Virus record (IMG/VR): IMGVR_UViG_3300043444_000182
Span: 1 to 27,970 of that record
Source of the DNA: a virus
DNA: 27,970 nucleotides
Strand: one strand, 5' to 3'
Each line of letters opens with the position of its first letter. The first letter of the stretch is position 1. Under the pieces are notes generated by a model. The model was not told where the DNA came from. It ran no database searches and was given only the letters and a program-made list of their open reading frames with translations. The position numbers and the translations under genes are program-made. Of this stretch, positions 1 through 12,408 are shown piece by piece.

Positions 1-405
1 ACAACTTCTTTCAAGTATTTTGCCAATAGAGATGTAGAACCTAACCGATACGAATTTTACTCCGGCAACCTACGTGCTAATCCAGAAGCCAGTCAATTGA
101 CTACCGTTGCCATGTACTTTACCAACTATACAGGAACCGTAGAAGTGCAGGCAACATTGGATAATGCTCCTTCGAACTTCGGTAACTATGCAACTTTAGA
201 AACCAAAACTTATACCAACTTCACCGGCGTTGATTATGCCAACGCCGAAGGAACTTGGAGTGATGTTCGTGTTAAATGGTACCCAGACAATTCCGATCTT
301 CCCGGACTATTAAACTTCTACAGTCCTGAAATGCCGGGCAATCCTACTCCCGGAACGGCTTATTATCCTAACGGAAAAATTGACAAGCTAATTGTGCGAA
401 GCTAA
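1..405 (+). CDS. Virion-type protein, C-terminal part (5' truncated by window)
   Basis: The frame is open from base 1 and ends in TAA at 403-405, so the start lies outside the window. About 134 residues are visible. They are rich in Asn, Thr and Tyr with alternating polar and aromatic residues and no charged helices, which looks like a beta-rich structural domain. The end (GKIDKLIVRS) resembles C-termini of phage virion proteins. A TTG at 97 could be taken as a start but the frame continues upstream with the same character, so I treat it as internal. No family is recognised; a structural role is inferred from composition and phage context. Confidence 0.6.
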   Translation, partial: TTSFKYFANRDVEPNRYEFYSGNLRANPEASQLTTVAMYFTNYTGTVEVQATLDNAPSNFGNYATLETKTYTNFTGVDYANAEGTWSDVRVKWYPDNSDLPGLLNFYSPEMPGNPTPGTAYYPNGKIDKLIVRS

Positions 406-414
406 AATATATGT

Positions 415-1413
415 ATGAATCTCATACAGGCTTCCGTACAAACTTTCTTGCCTCCTAAAAGGAAGACAACTCCTAGCGGCTGGATAAGTTTTAACGCAGT
501 CTGTTGCCATCACAATGGAGATCATCAAGATACAAGAAAGCGTGGTGGCGTGCTGTTCAGCAACGAAGGATTCCAATATCATTGTTTTAACTGTGGATTC
601 AAAGCAGGCTGGACACCCGGAAGGTTGTTAAGTAAGAATACCAAGAGCTTATTCAACTGGATGGGAATGCCAAGTGATGAAATTAATAAACTGAATCTTG
701 AGGCATTGCGATCCAAAGAGGATCAACCAGTGGCTAAACCCACTATTAACTTTCATCAAGAGCCCAGAACTTTGCCGGGAGACTGTAGGTCAATATTAGA
801 ATGGCTGGAGGCTGAGCCAAATGATGAAGTAATAGCAGTAGTTGATTATCTTACTGGTAGAGGAATGGAACTTGACTGGTATCCTTGGATGTGGTCTAGT
901 GAAAACGGGTACCGCGATCGAGTGATGATCCCTTTCTATCAGGACGGAGTGGTAGTGGGCTATACTGGGCGTAAAATCAAACCTGGTAAGCCCAAATACC
1001 TCACAGACAGTCAAAGCGGATATGTATTCAATGTTGATCGCCAGACTGACTCTAGAGAATATGTAATTGTAGTTGAAGGCCAATTTGATGCTATTGCTAT
1101 AGATGGCGTGGCAATTATGACTAACGAGCCCAACACTACTCAGATTGCTAGGATTAATCGCCTTGGCAAGAAAGTTATTGTACTGCCTGACAGAGATAAG
1201 CCTGGCGCTAAGTTAGTGCAATATGCACTCGAACAAGGCTGGGCAGTGTCGATACCGCAGTGGGAAGACGACATAAAGGACTCTGCGGATGCTGTAAAAA
1301 AATACGGCAGGCTTTATACTTTATTCAGTATTCTGCACTATGTAGAGACTAACGAGATAAAAATAAAACTATATCAAAAGAAATTAGAAGCACTAGAAGA
1401 TGACGAAACCTAA
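415..1413 (+). CDS. DNA primase (zinc-finger plus TOPRIM, T4 gp61-like role)
   Basis: The 332-residue protein has an N-terminal zinc site, Cys30-x2-His33 and Cys57-x2-Cys60, followed by a TOPRIM core: the acidic EG motif at Glu221-Gly222 (VIVVEGQFDA) and the metal-binding DRD at 259-261 (VLPDRDKPG). This is the layout of phage and bacterial DnaG-type primases, which make RNA primers for lagging-strand synthesis. The gene overlaps the helicase gene by 14 bp (1400-1413), the usual primase-helicase pairing. There is no clear Shine-Dalgarno; the start is preceded by CTAAAATATATGT, similar to the TAAATA-near-ATG pattern of other genes here. The length is short compared with bacterial DnaG, typical of a phage primase. 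Confidence in the function is high. Confidence 0.9.
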   Translation: MNLIQASVQTFLPPKRKTTPSGWISFNAVCCHHNGDHQDTRKRGGVLFSNEGFQYHCFNCGFKAGWTPGRLLSKNTKSLFNWMGMPSDEINKLNLEALRSKEDQPVAKPTINFHQEPRTLPGDCRSILEWLEAEPNDEVIAVVDYLTGRGMELDWYPWMWSSENGYRDRVMIPFYQDGVVVGYTGRKIKPGKPKYLTDSQSGYVFNVDRQTDSREYVIVVEGQFDAIAIDGVAIMTNEPNTTQIARINRLGKKVIVLPDRDKPGAKLVQYALEQGWAVSIPQWEDDIKDSADAVKKYGRLYTLFSILHYVETNEIKIKLYQKKLEALEDDET

Positions 1414-2845
1414 CTATAACGCAGACATGCAAAAACTCTATTTAGAGATGTTCCTATCCGATGCAGAGACTTTTGTTCGATGTCAAAATATTTTTGACCC
1501 AGAGAACTTTGACAAGAGATACCAAGATGCATCCTCTTTCATCACAAAGTATGTAGATGATTACAAGGTCATGCCTGAAGTTAGTATTGTTAATGCTTCA
1601 TGTCAAACTGACTTTCAATCTGTAACATTACCCAAAGAAAACTATGATTGGTTAATGGATGAGTTTGAAAACTTTAGTAGGCACAAAGGATTGGAACGTG
1701 CTATTCTAAAGTCAGCAGACATGCTGGAAAAGGGAGAATACAGTCCAGTTGAAAAACTAATCAAGGACGCTATTCAGATTAGTCTAAACAAAGACATGGG
1801 CACAGACTACTGGGCAGATCCCCGTGCTCGTTTAATGAAATTGAAAGATAATAATGGTCAAATATCTACTGGATACCCTAGTATCGATAAGAAACTCTAT
1901 GGAGGTTTCAAGCGAGGCGAACTCAATATTTGGTGTGCTGGCTCGGGCGGTGGTAAGAGCTTGTTCTTGGCTAATCTTGGTGTTAATTTTGCTCTCGCAG
2001 GCTTAAATGTCATTTACTTTACCTTCGAACTTAGTGAAGAGTTAGTAGGTATGCGTGTGGATAGTATGCTAACCGGTGTGGCATCAAAAGACATCTTTAA
2101 GAATCTTGATGATGTTGAAATGAAGGTTAAACTTACAGGCAAACGTGCAGGCGGAATGCAGATCAAGTATCTACCATCCGGCAAAAACTGTAATGATTTG
2201 AGATCTTACCTAAAAGAATATCAAGTTAAAACAGGTAAGAAGCCAGATGTTCTATTAGTTGATTACCTAGACTTAATGATGCCATTAAGTGTTAAAGTTA
2301 GCCCTAGTGACCTGTTTGTTAAAGACAAATATGTTTCGGAAGAGTTGCGTAACCTAGCTATGGAAACTCAATGTGTAGTAGTAACTGCCGCTCAGTTAAA
2401 CCGTGCTGCCGTTGAAGAAGTTGAATTCGATCACAGTCACATTTCGGGCGGTTTAAGTAAGATTCAAACTGCTGACAACGTTATTGGTATCTTTACCAGT
2501 CGTGCTATGCGTGAGCGAGGACGTTATCAAATTCAGTTTATGAAGACACGTTCGTCATCGGGTGTTGGACAAAAACTTGACTTAGAATTTGATATCGACA
2601 GTCTTAGAATCAAAGATCTTGGAGACGAAGAAGAAAATAGTTTTAGCCAACAGCGTAGTGCGGCCAGTAATGCGCTAATCGACGGATTGAAAAAGACCAG
2701 TGTTGTAACTGCTACTAATGTAGATCCAGAAACTGGTGAAATTGATATGACTAAAGGTTTGTCTGCGCCTAAACCTAAACAGGCACAACCTACAATGAGA
2801 AGTGTTAGGGATATTTTAAGTAGTTTTAGTCCGGAAAAGGATTAA
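1400..2845 (+). CDS. Replicative DNA helicase (DnaB / T4 gp41-like)
   Basis: The 481-residue protein has a small N-terminal helical domain (about 1-130), then a RecA-like ATPase. The Walker A is GSGGGKS at 181-187 and the Walker B-type strand is PDVLLVDYLDLM near 280-290. The region with VVTAAQLNRAA and HISGGLSKIQTADNVIGIF is the DnaB H3/H4 signature, and MKTRSSSGVGQ is the arginine-finger segment. It should form the hexameric 5'-3' helicase that works with the primase encoded just upstream. The start is inside the primase gene (14 bp overlap), which suggests translational coupling. The acidic and Ser-rich tail ends with MRSVRDILSSF. Its stop overlaps by 4 bp the stop of the convergent gene at 2842. 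Confidence 0.92.
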   Translation: MTKPNYNADMQKLYLEMFLSDAETFVRCQNIFDPENFDKRYQDASSFITKYVDDYKVMPEVSIVNASCQTDFQSVTLPKENYDWLMDEFENFSRHKGLERAILKSADMLEKGEYSPVEKLIKDAIQISLNKDMGTDYWADPRARLMKLKDNNGQISTGYPSIDKKLYGGFKRGELNIWCAGSGGGKSLFLANLGVNFALAGLNVIYFTFELSEELVGMRVDSMLTGVASKDIFKNLDDVEMKVKLTGKRAGGMQIKYLPSGKNCNDLRSYLKEYQVKTGKKPDVLLVDYLDLMMPLSVKVSPSDLFVKDKYVSEELRNLAMETQCVVVTAAQLNRAAVEEVEFDHSHISGGLSKIQTADNVIGIFTSRAMRERGRYQIQFMKTRSSSGVGQKLDLEFDIDSLRIKDLGDEEENSFSQQRSAASNALIDGLKKTSVVTATNVDPETGEIDMTKGLSAPKPKQAQPTMRSVRDILSSFSPEKD

Positions 2846-3399
2846 AGCCAGGAAGAAACTTTGTGTTGTGCAACTAATTCAATGCACTTTTGCCATTGAT
2901 CATCCTGACTAAGGCTAAACACAGATTCTATGGTAGCAGGAGCATCTAGCCATCTATTTGCCGTTTTCCAGGGTGGCTCTCCTCTATATTCACCGTCTAA
3001 TTGTCCCGGTCCCCATCCTGCACTTCCTACGCAGGTCCTATATAGTGCAGGACCTTCTCCGGTGCTAATTGCGGCTAACACCTGCATCTCGTTCGTTATT
3101 CCTATATCTCTAGTAACCTGTATAGTATTGTGACTTTGCCAGTCCATACTATGAACAATGAATACTCTATGTGTATCTACAGGCCCTCCAACATAAACTC
3201 TATCCTGTTTATTTGAATCAATCCCTACTGCCTGCATTATTGTGCCTAATGTTAAGTTAGGTGTTGATTTATTAATCATAATACCCCATGCACCCTGTGG
3301 GCCGTGCTTGGCTACTAATATAACACTTTTAGAAAAATAAGGATCCTCGCTCCTAGGTTGCGATACTAAAATATGTCCTGCTAAACTACTATTACTCAT
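2842..3399 (-). CDS. YqgE/AlgH family protein (UPF0301)
   Basis: The 185-residue protein matches the YqgE/AlgH family over its full length: N-terminal LAGHILVSQPRSEDPYFSKSVILV, then WGIMINKS, VYVGGPV, and the glycine-rich CVGSAGWGPGQLDGE that is the family signature. Family members are usually 180-190 residues in Proteobacteria and their biochemical role is unclear; in Pseudomonas AlgH was linked to alginate regulation. A copy between the replication genes and a nucleotidyltransferase, on the opposite strand, is unusual. The start is ATG at 3397-3399. No Shine-Dalgarno is seen, but GTAAATA ends 5 nt before the ATG. The family call is confident; the role in a phage is unknown. Confidence 0.88.
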   Translation of the reverse strand: MSNSSLAGHILVSQPRSEDPYFSKSVILVAKHGPQGAWGIMINKSTPNLTLGTIMQAVGIDSNKQDRVYVGGPVDTHRVFIVHSMDWQSHNTIQVTRDIGITNEMQVLAAISTGEGPALYRTCVGSAGWGPGQLDGEYRGEPPWKTANRWLDAPATIESVFSLSQDDQWQKCIELVAQHKVSSWL

Positions 3400-3404
3400 T
3401 CAGA

Positions 3405-3422
3405 TATTTACTAAAATAAATA
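3405..3422. promoter_or_regulatory. Divergent TAAATA late-type motifs
   Basis: On the - strand GTAAATA ends at 3405, 5 nt before the ATG of the YqgE-like gene. On the + strand ATAAATA (3416-3422) ends 6 nt before the ATG of the nucleotidyltransferase gene. Neither gene has a Shine-Dalgarno. Confidence 0.45.
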
Positions 3423-3428
3423 AATGGT

Positions 3429-4115
3429 ATGAGCGTTGTTGAATTCACTGATCCTATTGATATCCATAATACACTAAATCCAGACATTTGGGACGGGGAA
3501 CACCTACGATCTGATGTTCGAGTAGCGTTACTAAAGATTGCTAAAGAGTACTATAAATTTTTAGATATCAATGTAACATTAATGGATGTTATTATTACAG
3601 GTAGTCAAGCAAATTTTAACTACACCAAATATTCCGATCTAGATCTACATCTTGTTGTTCCGTATGACAAAGTTAAGTGTGATATGGGAATAGATCAACT
3701 GTTTAAAACTAAAAGAGATTTATGGCGTTCAACTCACGATATTTCGATTCACGGAGTACCTGTAGAATTATACGCAGAAGATGTTGATGAGCCCGTAACT
3801 GGTTCTACTTACTCTGTAGTACGCGGCGAATGGCTTAAAAAGCCAGTACCAATTAAGGCAGGATACGATAAAAAAGAAGTAATGAGATTAGTTGAGCTTT
3901 GGGAAAGGATTATCGACAAAGCAATAGCAACTAGAGAACTTTCCGTCTGTATCTCTGTAAAAGATCTACTGAGATCGTTCCGGCAGGCAGGACTAGATAA
4001 AAGCGGAGAAATGAATCCCGCCAACCTTGCATTTAAAAGCCTACGCAATGACGGATATGTAGGAAAGCTAATAGACGCCGTTCGCAATTTAAAAGATGAG
4101 CAATTAAGTATTTGA
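3429..4115 (+). CDS. Nucleotidyltransferase-fold protein
   Basis: The 228-residue protein contains the polymerase-beta-type nucleotidyltransferase motif GSQANFNYTKYSDLDLHLVV near residues 58-77 (GS, then a spaced SDLDL with the two metal-binding aspartates), followed by a third acidic region around VPVELYAEDVDEP. Such proteins transfer a nucleotide to a protein, tRNA or small molecule; the substrate cannot be read here. The C-terminal third is helical and lysine/arginine-rich. The ATG at 3429 is preceded by ATAAATA with a 6 nt gap and no Shine-Dalgarno. It is divergent from the YqgE-like gene, only 29 bp away, so both late-type motifs lie in this short gap. Confidence 0.75.
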   Translation: MSVVEFTDPIDIHNTLNPDIWDGEHLRSDVRVALLKIAKEYYKFLDINVTLMDVIITGSQANFNYTKYSDLDLHLVVPYDKVKCDMGIDQLFKTKRDLWRSTHDISIHGVPVELYAEDVDEPVTGSTYSVVRGEWLKKPVPIKAGYDKKEVMRLVELWERIIDKAIATRELSVCISVKDLLRSFRQAGLDKSGEMNPANLAFKSLRNDGYVGKLIDAVRNLKDEQLSI

Positions 4116-4139
4116 TTTTTTCTTAGTTTATGCTATAAT
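4112..4139 (+). promoter_or_regulatory. Extended -10 sigma70-like promoter of the nucleotidase gene
   Basis: TTGATT at 4112-4117, a 16 bp spacer and TATAAT at 4134-4139 preceded by TGC. The ATG follows after 5 nt, so the predicted transcript has almost no 5' leader. Confidence 0.55.
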
Positions 4140-4144
4140 AAACT

Positions 4145-4666
4145 ATGAGAACAATTTACTTAGACATGGACGGCGTTGTAGCCGATTGGGAAGCAGGTGC
4201 AGCCGAATTAGTCGGATATGTTTCTGAGTACCCAGAAAAACCTTATCCGCCTAGTGACTGGGCAAAAATTCGTAGCCATCAACGAATATTCCGTAACCTA
4301 CCAAAAATGAAACGTGCCGACGAGCTGGTCGAACTTGCTCGAAAGTTTCGTGATGAACTAGGTTGGGAATTGATATTTCTAACTGCGGTTCCGCACTATA
4401 ATGATATCCATTGGGCCTACTATGATAAAGTAATGTGGGCACATGAGCGCTATCCAGATATTCCTGTGCATTTTGGTCCATATAGTCAGGACAAACGCAA
4501 TCATACCAAACCTGGTGATATCTTAGTTGATGACCGACTTGATAATTGTCAAGGCTGGAAAGAGGCAGGCGGCCTTGCAGTTCGTGTAACCAAGTACTAT
4601 GGAGAGGCGCTAGATCAGCTAAAGGTACTGTATGAGCAAGAGCAGATCCTGCTCTCACTCATTTAA
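4145..4666 (+). CDS. 5'(3')-deoxyribonucleotidase-like HAD phosphatase
   Basis: The 173-residue protein begins MRTIYLDMDGVVADW, a HAD motif I with nucleophile Asp7 and acid Asp9. Motif II-like LIFLTAVP is near 117-124, and PGDILVDDRLDNCQGW near 139-154 carries the acidic motif IV. This arrangement and length fit the NT5C family, which dephosphorylates nucleoside monophosphates, a plausible part of phage nucleotide turnover. An extended -10 promoter (TGCTATAAT) lies only 5 nt before the ATG and there is no Shine-Dalgarno, so the transcript is probably almost leaderless. The stop is immediately adjacent to the stop of the convergent tail fibre gene. Confidence 0.82.
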   Translation: MRTIYLDMDGVVADWEAGAAELVGYVSEYPEKPYPPSDWAKIRSHQRIFRNLPKMKRADELVELARKFRDELGWELIFLTAVPHYNDIHWAYYDKVMWAHERYPDIPVHFGPYSQDKRNHTKPGDILVDDRLDNCQGWKEAGGLAVRVTKYYGEALDQLKVLYEQEQILLSLI

Positions 4667-9805
<5,139 letters not shown>

Positions 9806-9840
9806 AGGTCAAGGTTATCCTGATAAGGGTTCTCTAATTT

Positions 9841-9852
9841 CTATATTTAGCC
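9841..9852 (-). promoter_or_regulatory. Late-promoter-like motif of the tail fibre gene
   Basis: On the - strand it reads GGCTAAATATAG. The same 12 bp occurs on the + strand at 27927-27938 before another probable structural gene. It resembles the T4 late promoter core TATAAATA and lies about 36 nt before the tail fibre ATG. Confidence 0.5.
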
Positions 9853-9865
9853 CAAGTCTAAAGAA

Positions 9866-9872
9866 GTAAATA
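9866..9872 (+). promoter_or_regulatory. TAAATA late-type motif, radical SAM gene
   Basis: GTAAATA, followed by 6 nt and then the ATG at 9879. The same spacing recurs at five other genes that lack a Shine-Dalgarno, which suggests a late promoter giving a leaderless transcript. Confidence 0.45.
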
Positions 9873-9878
9873 TCAGCT

Positions 9879-10892
9879 ATGAATACCAAAGCTGATCTTA
9901 TAGAAATACGCAACCACAAACCTCGGGTATTTCAACTGACTTGGTGTATCAACAACATCTGTACCAATCATTGTAGATATTGCCCTACAATGTTGCATAA
10001 TGGTAAGAATCATCATTATGAATGGCGGCACGCCGAACGATTTGCTCTAGAACTAATGGAACAACATCCCAATATACAGTTAAGTATTGCAGGCGGAGAA
10101 CCTACAGTCAGTCCCTGGCTTAAAGATCTAATCAATCTATTTCTAGATCGAGGACATACTGTAGGGCTAACTTCTAACGGAGTTCGTGCAGGACACTATT
10201 GGGACGACTGCCGCCCGGACTATATCTGTCTCAGCTATCATGCCGCATTTGACGATCTGTCTTGGGTAGGTCGTGCTGTGGAAACACAGTGCAGAATACC
10301 ACATACTACGGCTCGTATCATGATGGACCCTGATAGATGGAGCCAATGTTTGGCAGTCTTTAAAATACTAGAAAAAACAAATCTGGGTATAGAACCGGTA
10401 AAGATAGTCAATTGGGGTGGGGGCAGCAAACCGGTTACCTACAGTGCCGAACAGCTGGAATGGCTGGAGAACAGCAGACCTAAAAAGCACCCCGAAGGCA
10501 AGAATGCCAAGCTAGAATACAGTGCCCAAGCAGTATATATGGATGGCTCTACTGAACGAGTGTCGGGACCCTGGGCAACTCGCCTGATAGTTGAAGATCG
10601 ACACTATTTTCCAGGCTGGCAATGTGACATAGGCCTGGACACTCTGTTTGTGCAGTATGACGGCAGTTATCGCAGGGGTAACTGTGCAGAAGGCGGTTAC
10701 ATAGGACGACTGAGCGATCCCATATTAAAATGGCCCACTACTCCTGTTATTTGTCATCAGCACAACTGCCACTGCACTACGGACATAGTAACTGCTAAAC
10801 GCATGATTCCGGTCGGGCCCGTTCCTGTCCACCCAGCGGCGGAGCCGCGAAGCGGTTCAACAGCGAAAATTTTTAACATCATAAACTGCTAA
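9879..10892 (+). CDS. Radical SAM enzyme with C-terminal cysteine cluster (SPASM-like)
   Basis: The 337-residue protein carries the radical SAM signature Cys28-x3-Cys32-x2-Cys35 (CTNHCRYC), and the SAM-binding glycine motif QLSIAGGEP follows near 68-76. The C-terminal part has further cysteines (GWQCDIG, RGNCAEGG, VICHQHNCHC) placed like the auxiliary Fe-S cluster site of SPASM/twitch proteins, which modify peptides or proteins. The substrate is unknown. It is divergent from the collagen-like tail fibre and is followed by two oxygenase-like genes. No Shine-Dalgarno is seen; GTAAATA ends 6 nt before the ATG. The last 25 residues are coded partly by a GC-rich palindromic insert (10836-10858) and look unlike the rest. 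Confidence 0.88.
   Translation: MNTKADLIEIRNHKPRVFQLTWCINNICTNHCRYCPTMLHNGKNHHYEWRHAERFALELMEQHPNIQLSIAGGEPTVSPWLKDLINLFLDRGHTVGLTSNGVRAGHYWDDCRPDYICLSYHAAFDDLSWVGRAVETQCRIPHTTARIMMDPDRWSQCLAVFKILEKTNLGIEPVKIVNWGGGSKPVTYSAEQLEWLENSRPKKHPEGKNAKLEYSAQAVYMDGSTERVSGPWATRLIVEDRHYFPGWQCDIGLDTLFVQYDGSYRRGNCAEGGYIGRLSDPILKWPTTPVICHQHNCHCTTDIVTAKRMIPVGPVPVHPAAEPRSGSTAKIFNIINC
10836..10858 (+). repeat. GC-rich double palindrome inside the radical SAM gene end
   Basis: GCGGC-GGA-GCCGC (10836-10848) is a perfect hairpin, directly followed by GAA-GCGG-TTC (10849-10858), a second one. It sits in an otherwise AT-leaning context and adds about eight in-frame residues (AAEPRSGS) near the C-terminus. It looks like a small palindromic insertion of the REP/RPE type, but only one copy is in the window. 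Confidence 0.5.
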
Positions 10893-10906
10893 TTTAATTT
10901 ACACAA

Positions 10907-10913
10907 GTAAATA
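10907..10913 (+). promoter_or_regulatory. TAAATA late-type motif, oxygenase-like gene 1
   Basis: GTAAATA, then 5 nt, then ATG at 10919; no Shine-Dalgarno in the gap. Confidence 0.45.
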
Positions 10914-10918
10914 AGACT

Positions 10919-11476
10919 ATGCAGAAAATTAAATATTGGAAATCACTAGGCTGGTCAGGTTCTGACTATTATAATCTACAGCAACAGATAACCATATACC
11001 TACGTGATCAAGGATTGATTCACGATGTACTGAACAGTGTTGCCGTAAAATTAGATATAGAAGACACTCTAGCACATGTTCCTAAACTAGCAGAACTGTT
11101 AGATCGATCGGGCTACACTGCTAGAATAATCACTATGTTTAAATCTGCAAGAACGTTCGATAGCCTACTTTTGGGTCCGTTAATGGGCAGCTTTAGTCTA
11201 AGACAGGCCTGCATTGAAATACCCGTTATAGGCTGTGATTACAGCGTGACTAGATTCTACCATGCAAAATTAACAGGCTGGAACAGTCAAAAAAATGGAC
11301 TACGCTACAAAACATTTGATGAAACAACTGCTGAGCTAGCTGAAGAGCTACGTTTAACAGAACCAGTAATATTACGTCATGTAGCTCCACATAATGTTAG
11401 CTTGGAAAGAACATTTGTAACTAGAATCAGCTTGAGAGTAACAGTAGATCCAGATCCAGTAAATGAACTACTATAA
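10919..11476 (+). CDS. 2OG/Fe(II)-oxygenase-like paralogue 1, metal motif apparently lost
   Basis: This 185-residue protein is a diverged paralogue of the next gene. Shared features are a similar N-terminus (KYWKSLGW / KELDWH), a central strand ACIEIPVIGCDYSVTRFYHA aligning with ARINFPILNSSRARTVFWSV, a distal PHNVSLER with His158, and the same TVDPDPV ending. Where the paralogue has the metal-binding His-x-Asp, this protein has LMGSFSLR, so two of three expected iron ligands appear to be missing. It may be a structural partner of the intact copy, or may bind without catalysis. GTAAATA ends 5 nt before the ATG and no Shine-Dalgarno is present. It overlaps the next gene by 14 bp. Confidence 0.65.
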   Translation: MQKIKYWKSLGWSGSDYYNLQQQITIYLRDQGLIHDVLNSVAVKLDIEDTLAHVPKLAELLDRSGYTARIITMFKSARTFDSLLLGPLMGSFSLRQACIEIPVIGCDYSVTRFYHAKLTGWNSQKNGLRYKTFDETTAELAEELRLTEPVILRHVAPHNVSLERTFVTRISLRVTVDPDPVNELL

Positions 11477-12026
11477 AGAGTTAGATTGGCATCCTTTACA
11501 GCATAAAATACAGGAAGAACTGCTAGAGCATGTTAGGAAGCTGGGTTATTTAAATGGCCGTATTCCACACACATTTAAAGGTATGGATATGCAGTTGATG
11601 TTGTCTAGATGCCCTAGTATAGTTACATATCTCGCTGACCTAAACTTAACTCCCTTGTACTCTACACTGTACGCAACAGATCGAGCAACACGTGAAATAA
11701 ATGACATACACACGCACAATGACACTAGTTCGGCAGCTAGAATAAACTTTCCTATTCTGAACTCAAGCCGTGCTAGAACAGTGTTTTGGAGTGTAGATCC
11801 GCAATACACACACTATAGAATACATAAGAACGGTGAAAGAAGCTATGTAAGTTTAGACCCTGATCCTGTAGAACTGGACAGTCTGCGTATAACTAGACCA
11901 ACTGTTTTAAGTGCTTATACACCACATAGTGTGGTACTGGATAGAGATGGTGAAAGACGGATTACAATGATTCTAACAGTAGATCCGGATCCCGTAAGTT
12001 ATCTATATGAACAAACCGGTCTATAG
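11463..12026 (+). CDS. 2OG/Fe(II)-oxygenase-like paralogue 2 (asparaginyl/prolyl hydroxylase-type fold)
   Basis: The 187-residue protein has the minimal facial triad of a double-stranded beta-helix dioxygenase: His85-x-Asp87 in HTHNDTSSAARINFPI, a distal His155 in YTPHSVVLDRDG, and Arg165/Arg166 about ten residues later as a likely 2-oxoglutarate anchor. The pattern is close to aspartyl/asparaginyl beta-hydroxylase-like and other small phage 2OG-Fe(II) oxygenases; the exact family is uncertain. It is translated from an ATG inside the end of paralogue 1, so the two are probably made together. Its position next to a radical SAM enzyme and a collagen-like fibre suggests protein modification, which is inference only. 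Confidence 0.68.
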   Translation: MNYYKELDWHPLQHKIQEELLEHVRKLGYLNGRIPHTFKGMDMQLMLSRCPSIVTYLADLNLTPLYSTLYATDRATREINDIHTHNDTSSAARINFPILNSSRARTVFWSVDPQYTHYRIHKNGERSYVSLDPDPVELDSLRITRPTVLSAYTPHSVVLDRDGERRITMILTVDPDPVSYLYEQTGL

Positions 12027-12053
12027 TAGCCCTAAAAAAATACTGTAAAAAAA
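12016..12053. repeat. Imperfect direct repeat, copy 1 (flanks a 45-codon gene)
   Basis: CCGGTCTATA, a GCCC, a run of A and CTGTAAAAAA recur in the same order at 12247-12288. The two copies flank the small membrane protein gene at 12063-12200. The A-runs could also act as U-tracts on the opposite strand. Confidence 0.45.
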
Positions 12054-12062
12054 TTTTTCAAA

Positions 12063-12200
12063 CTACAGAACAGCTAGCCACAGGAAGCCTAAAGCTAGCC
12101 CGAGACCGATGGACAGCAGCCAGGATACTGCTAATATACCAATATACTGCCAATCTTCGGGTGCCATGTATATGTTAGGGCGGTACCAAACACGAAACAT
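12063..12200 (-). CDS. Small single-pass membrane protein, 45 aa
   Basis: Reading the - strand from the ATG at 12198-12200 gives 45 codons ending in TAG. Residues 1-18 are polar and aromatic (MFRVWYRPN), followed by one long hydrophobic stretch IGILAVSWLLSIGLGLALGF running almost to the end. This is a clear transmembrane segment with the basic side inside. No Shine-Dalgarno is obvious (AGTTAAG is weak). It lies between two imperfect direct repeats, after the end of the oxygenase-like operon of the other strand. No family is recognised. A membrane role, for example in lysis or host membrane modulation, is possible but not shown. Confidence 0.55.
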   Translation of the reverse strand: MFRVWYRPNIYMAPEDWQYIGILAVSWLLSIGLGLALGFLWLAVL

Positions 12201-12246
12201 CTTAACTGCACGATTAGTTACTGTGATCATATAGTGTATTTACAGG

Positions 12247-12288
12247 CCGGTCTATACGTGCCCAAAAAAATTGCGCTACAGTAAAAAA
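12247..12288. repeat. Imperfect direct repeat, copy 2
   Basis: The second copy of the CCGGTCTATA / GCCC / A-run / CAGTAAAAAA pattern at 12016-12053. Between this repeat and 12408 the sequence holds GGCAAGCGG-type short repeats and no convincing gene. Confidence 0.4.
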
Positions 12289-12408
12289 CAGGGAGTGAGA
12301 TCTCGGGTCCTGGTGATTACATCTAACTGGGGTGGGGTTTTGGCAAGCGGCTAGCGGGTAAGCAAGCGGCAAGCAAAGGAGCAACCTAATGCCCCCATGC
12401 CCCACCGG

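Noticed and set aside
4251-4658. - strand 135-codon frame opposite the nucleotidase
   Set aside because: The HAD motifs on the + strand are clear; the opposite frame has no ribosome site.
12214-12405. A 63-codon - strand frame starting MGHGGIRLLLCLPLAYPLAAC, lipoprotein-like
   Set aside because: It needs a GTG start without a ribosome site, and its hydrophobic part comes from the repeated GGCAAGCGG-type DNA; support is too weak.
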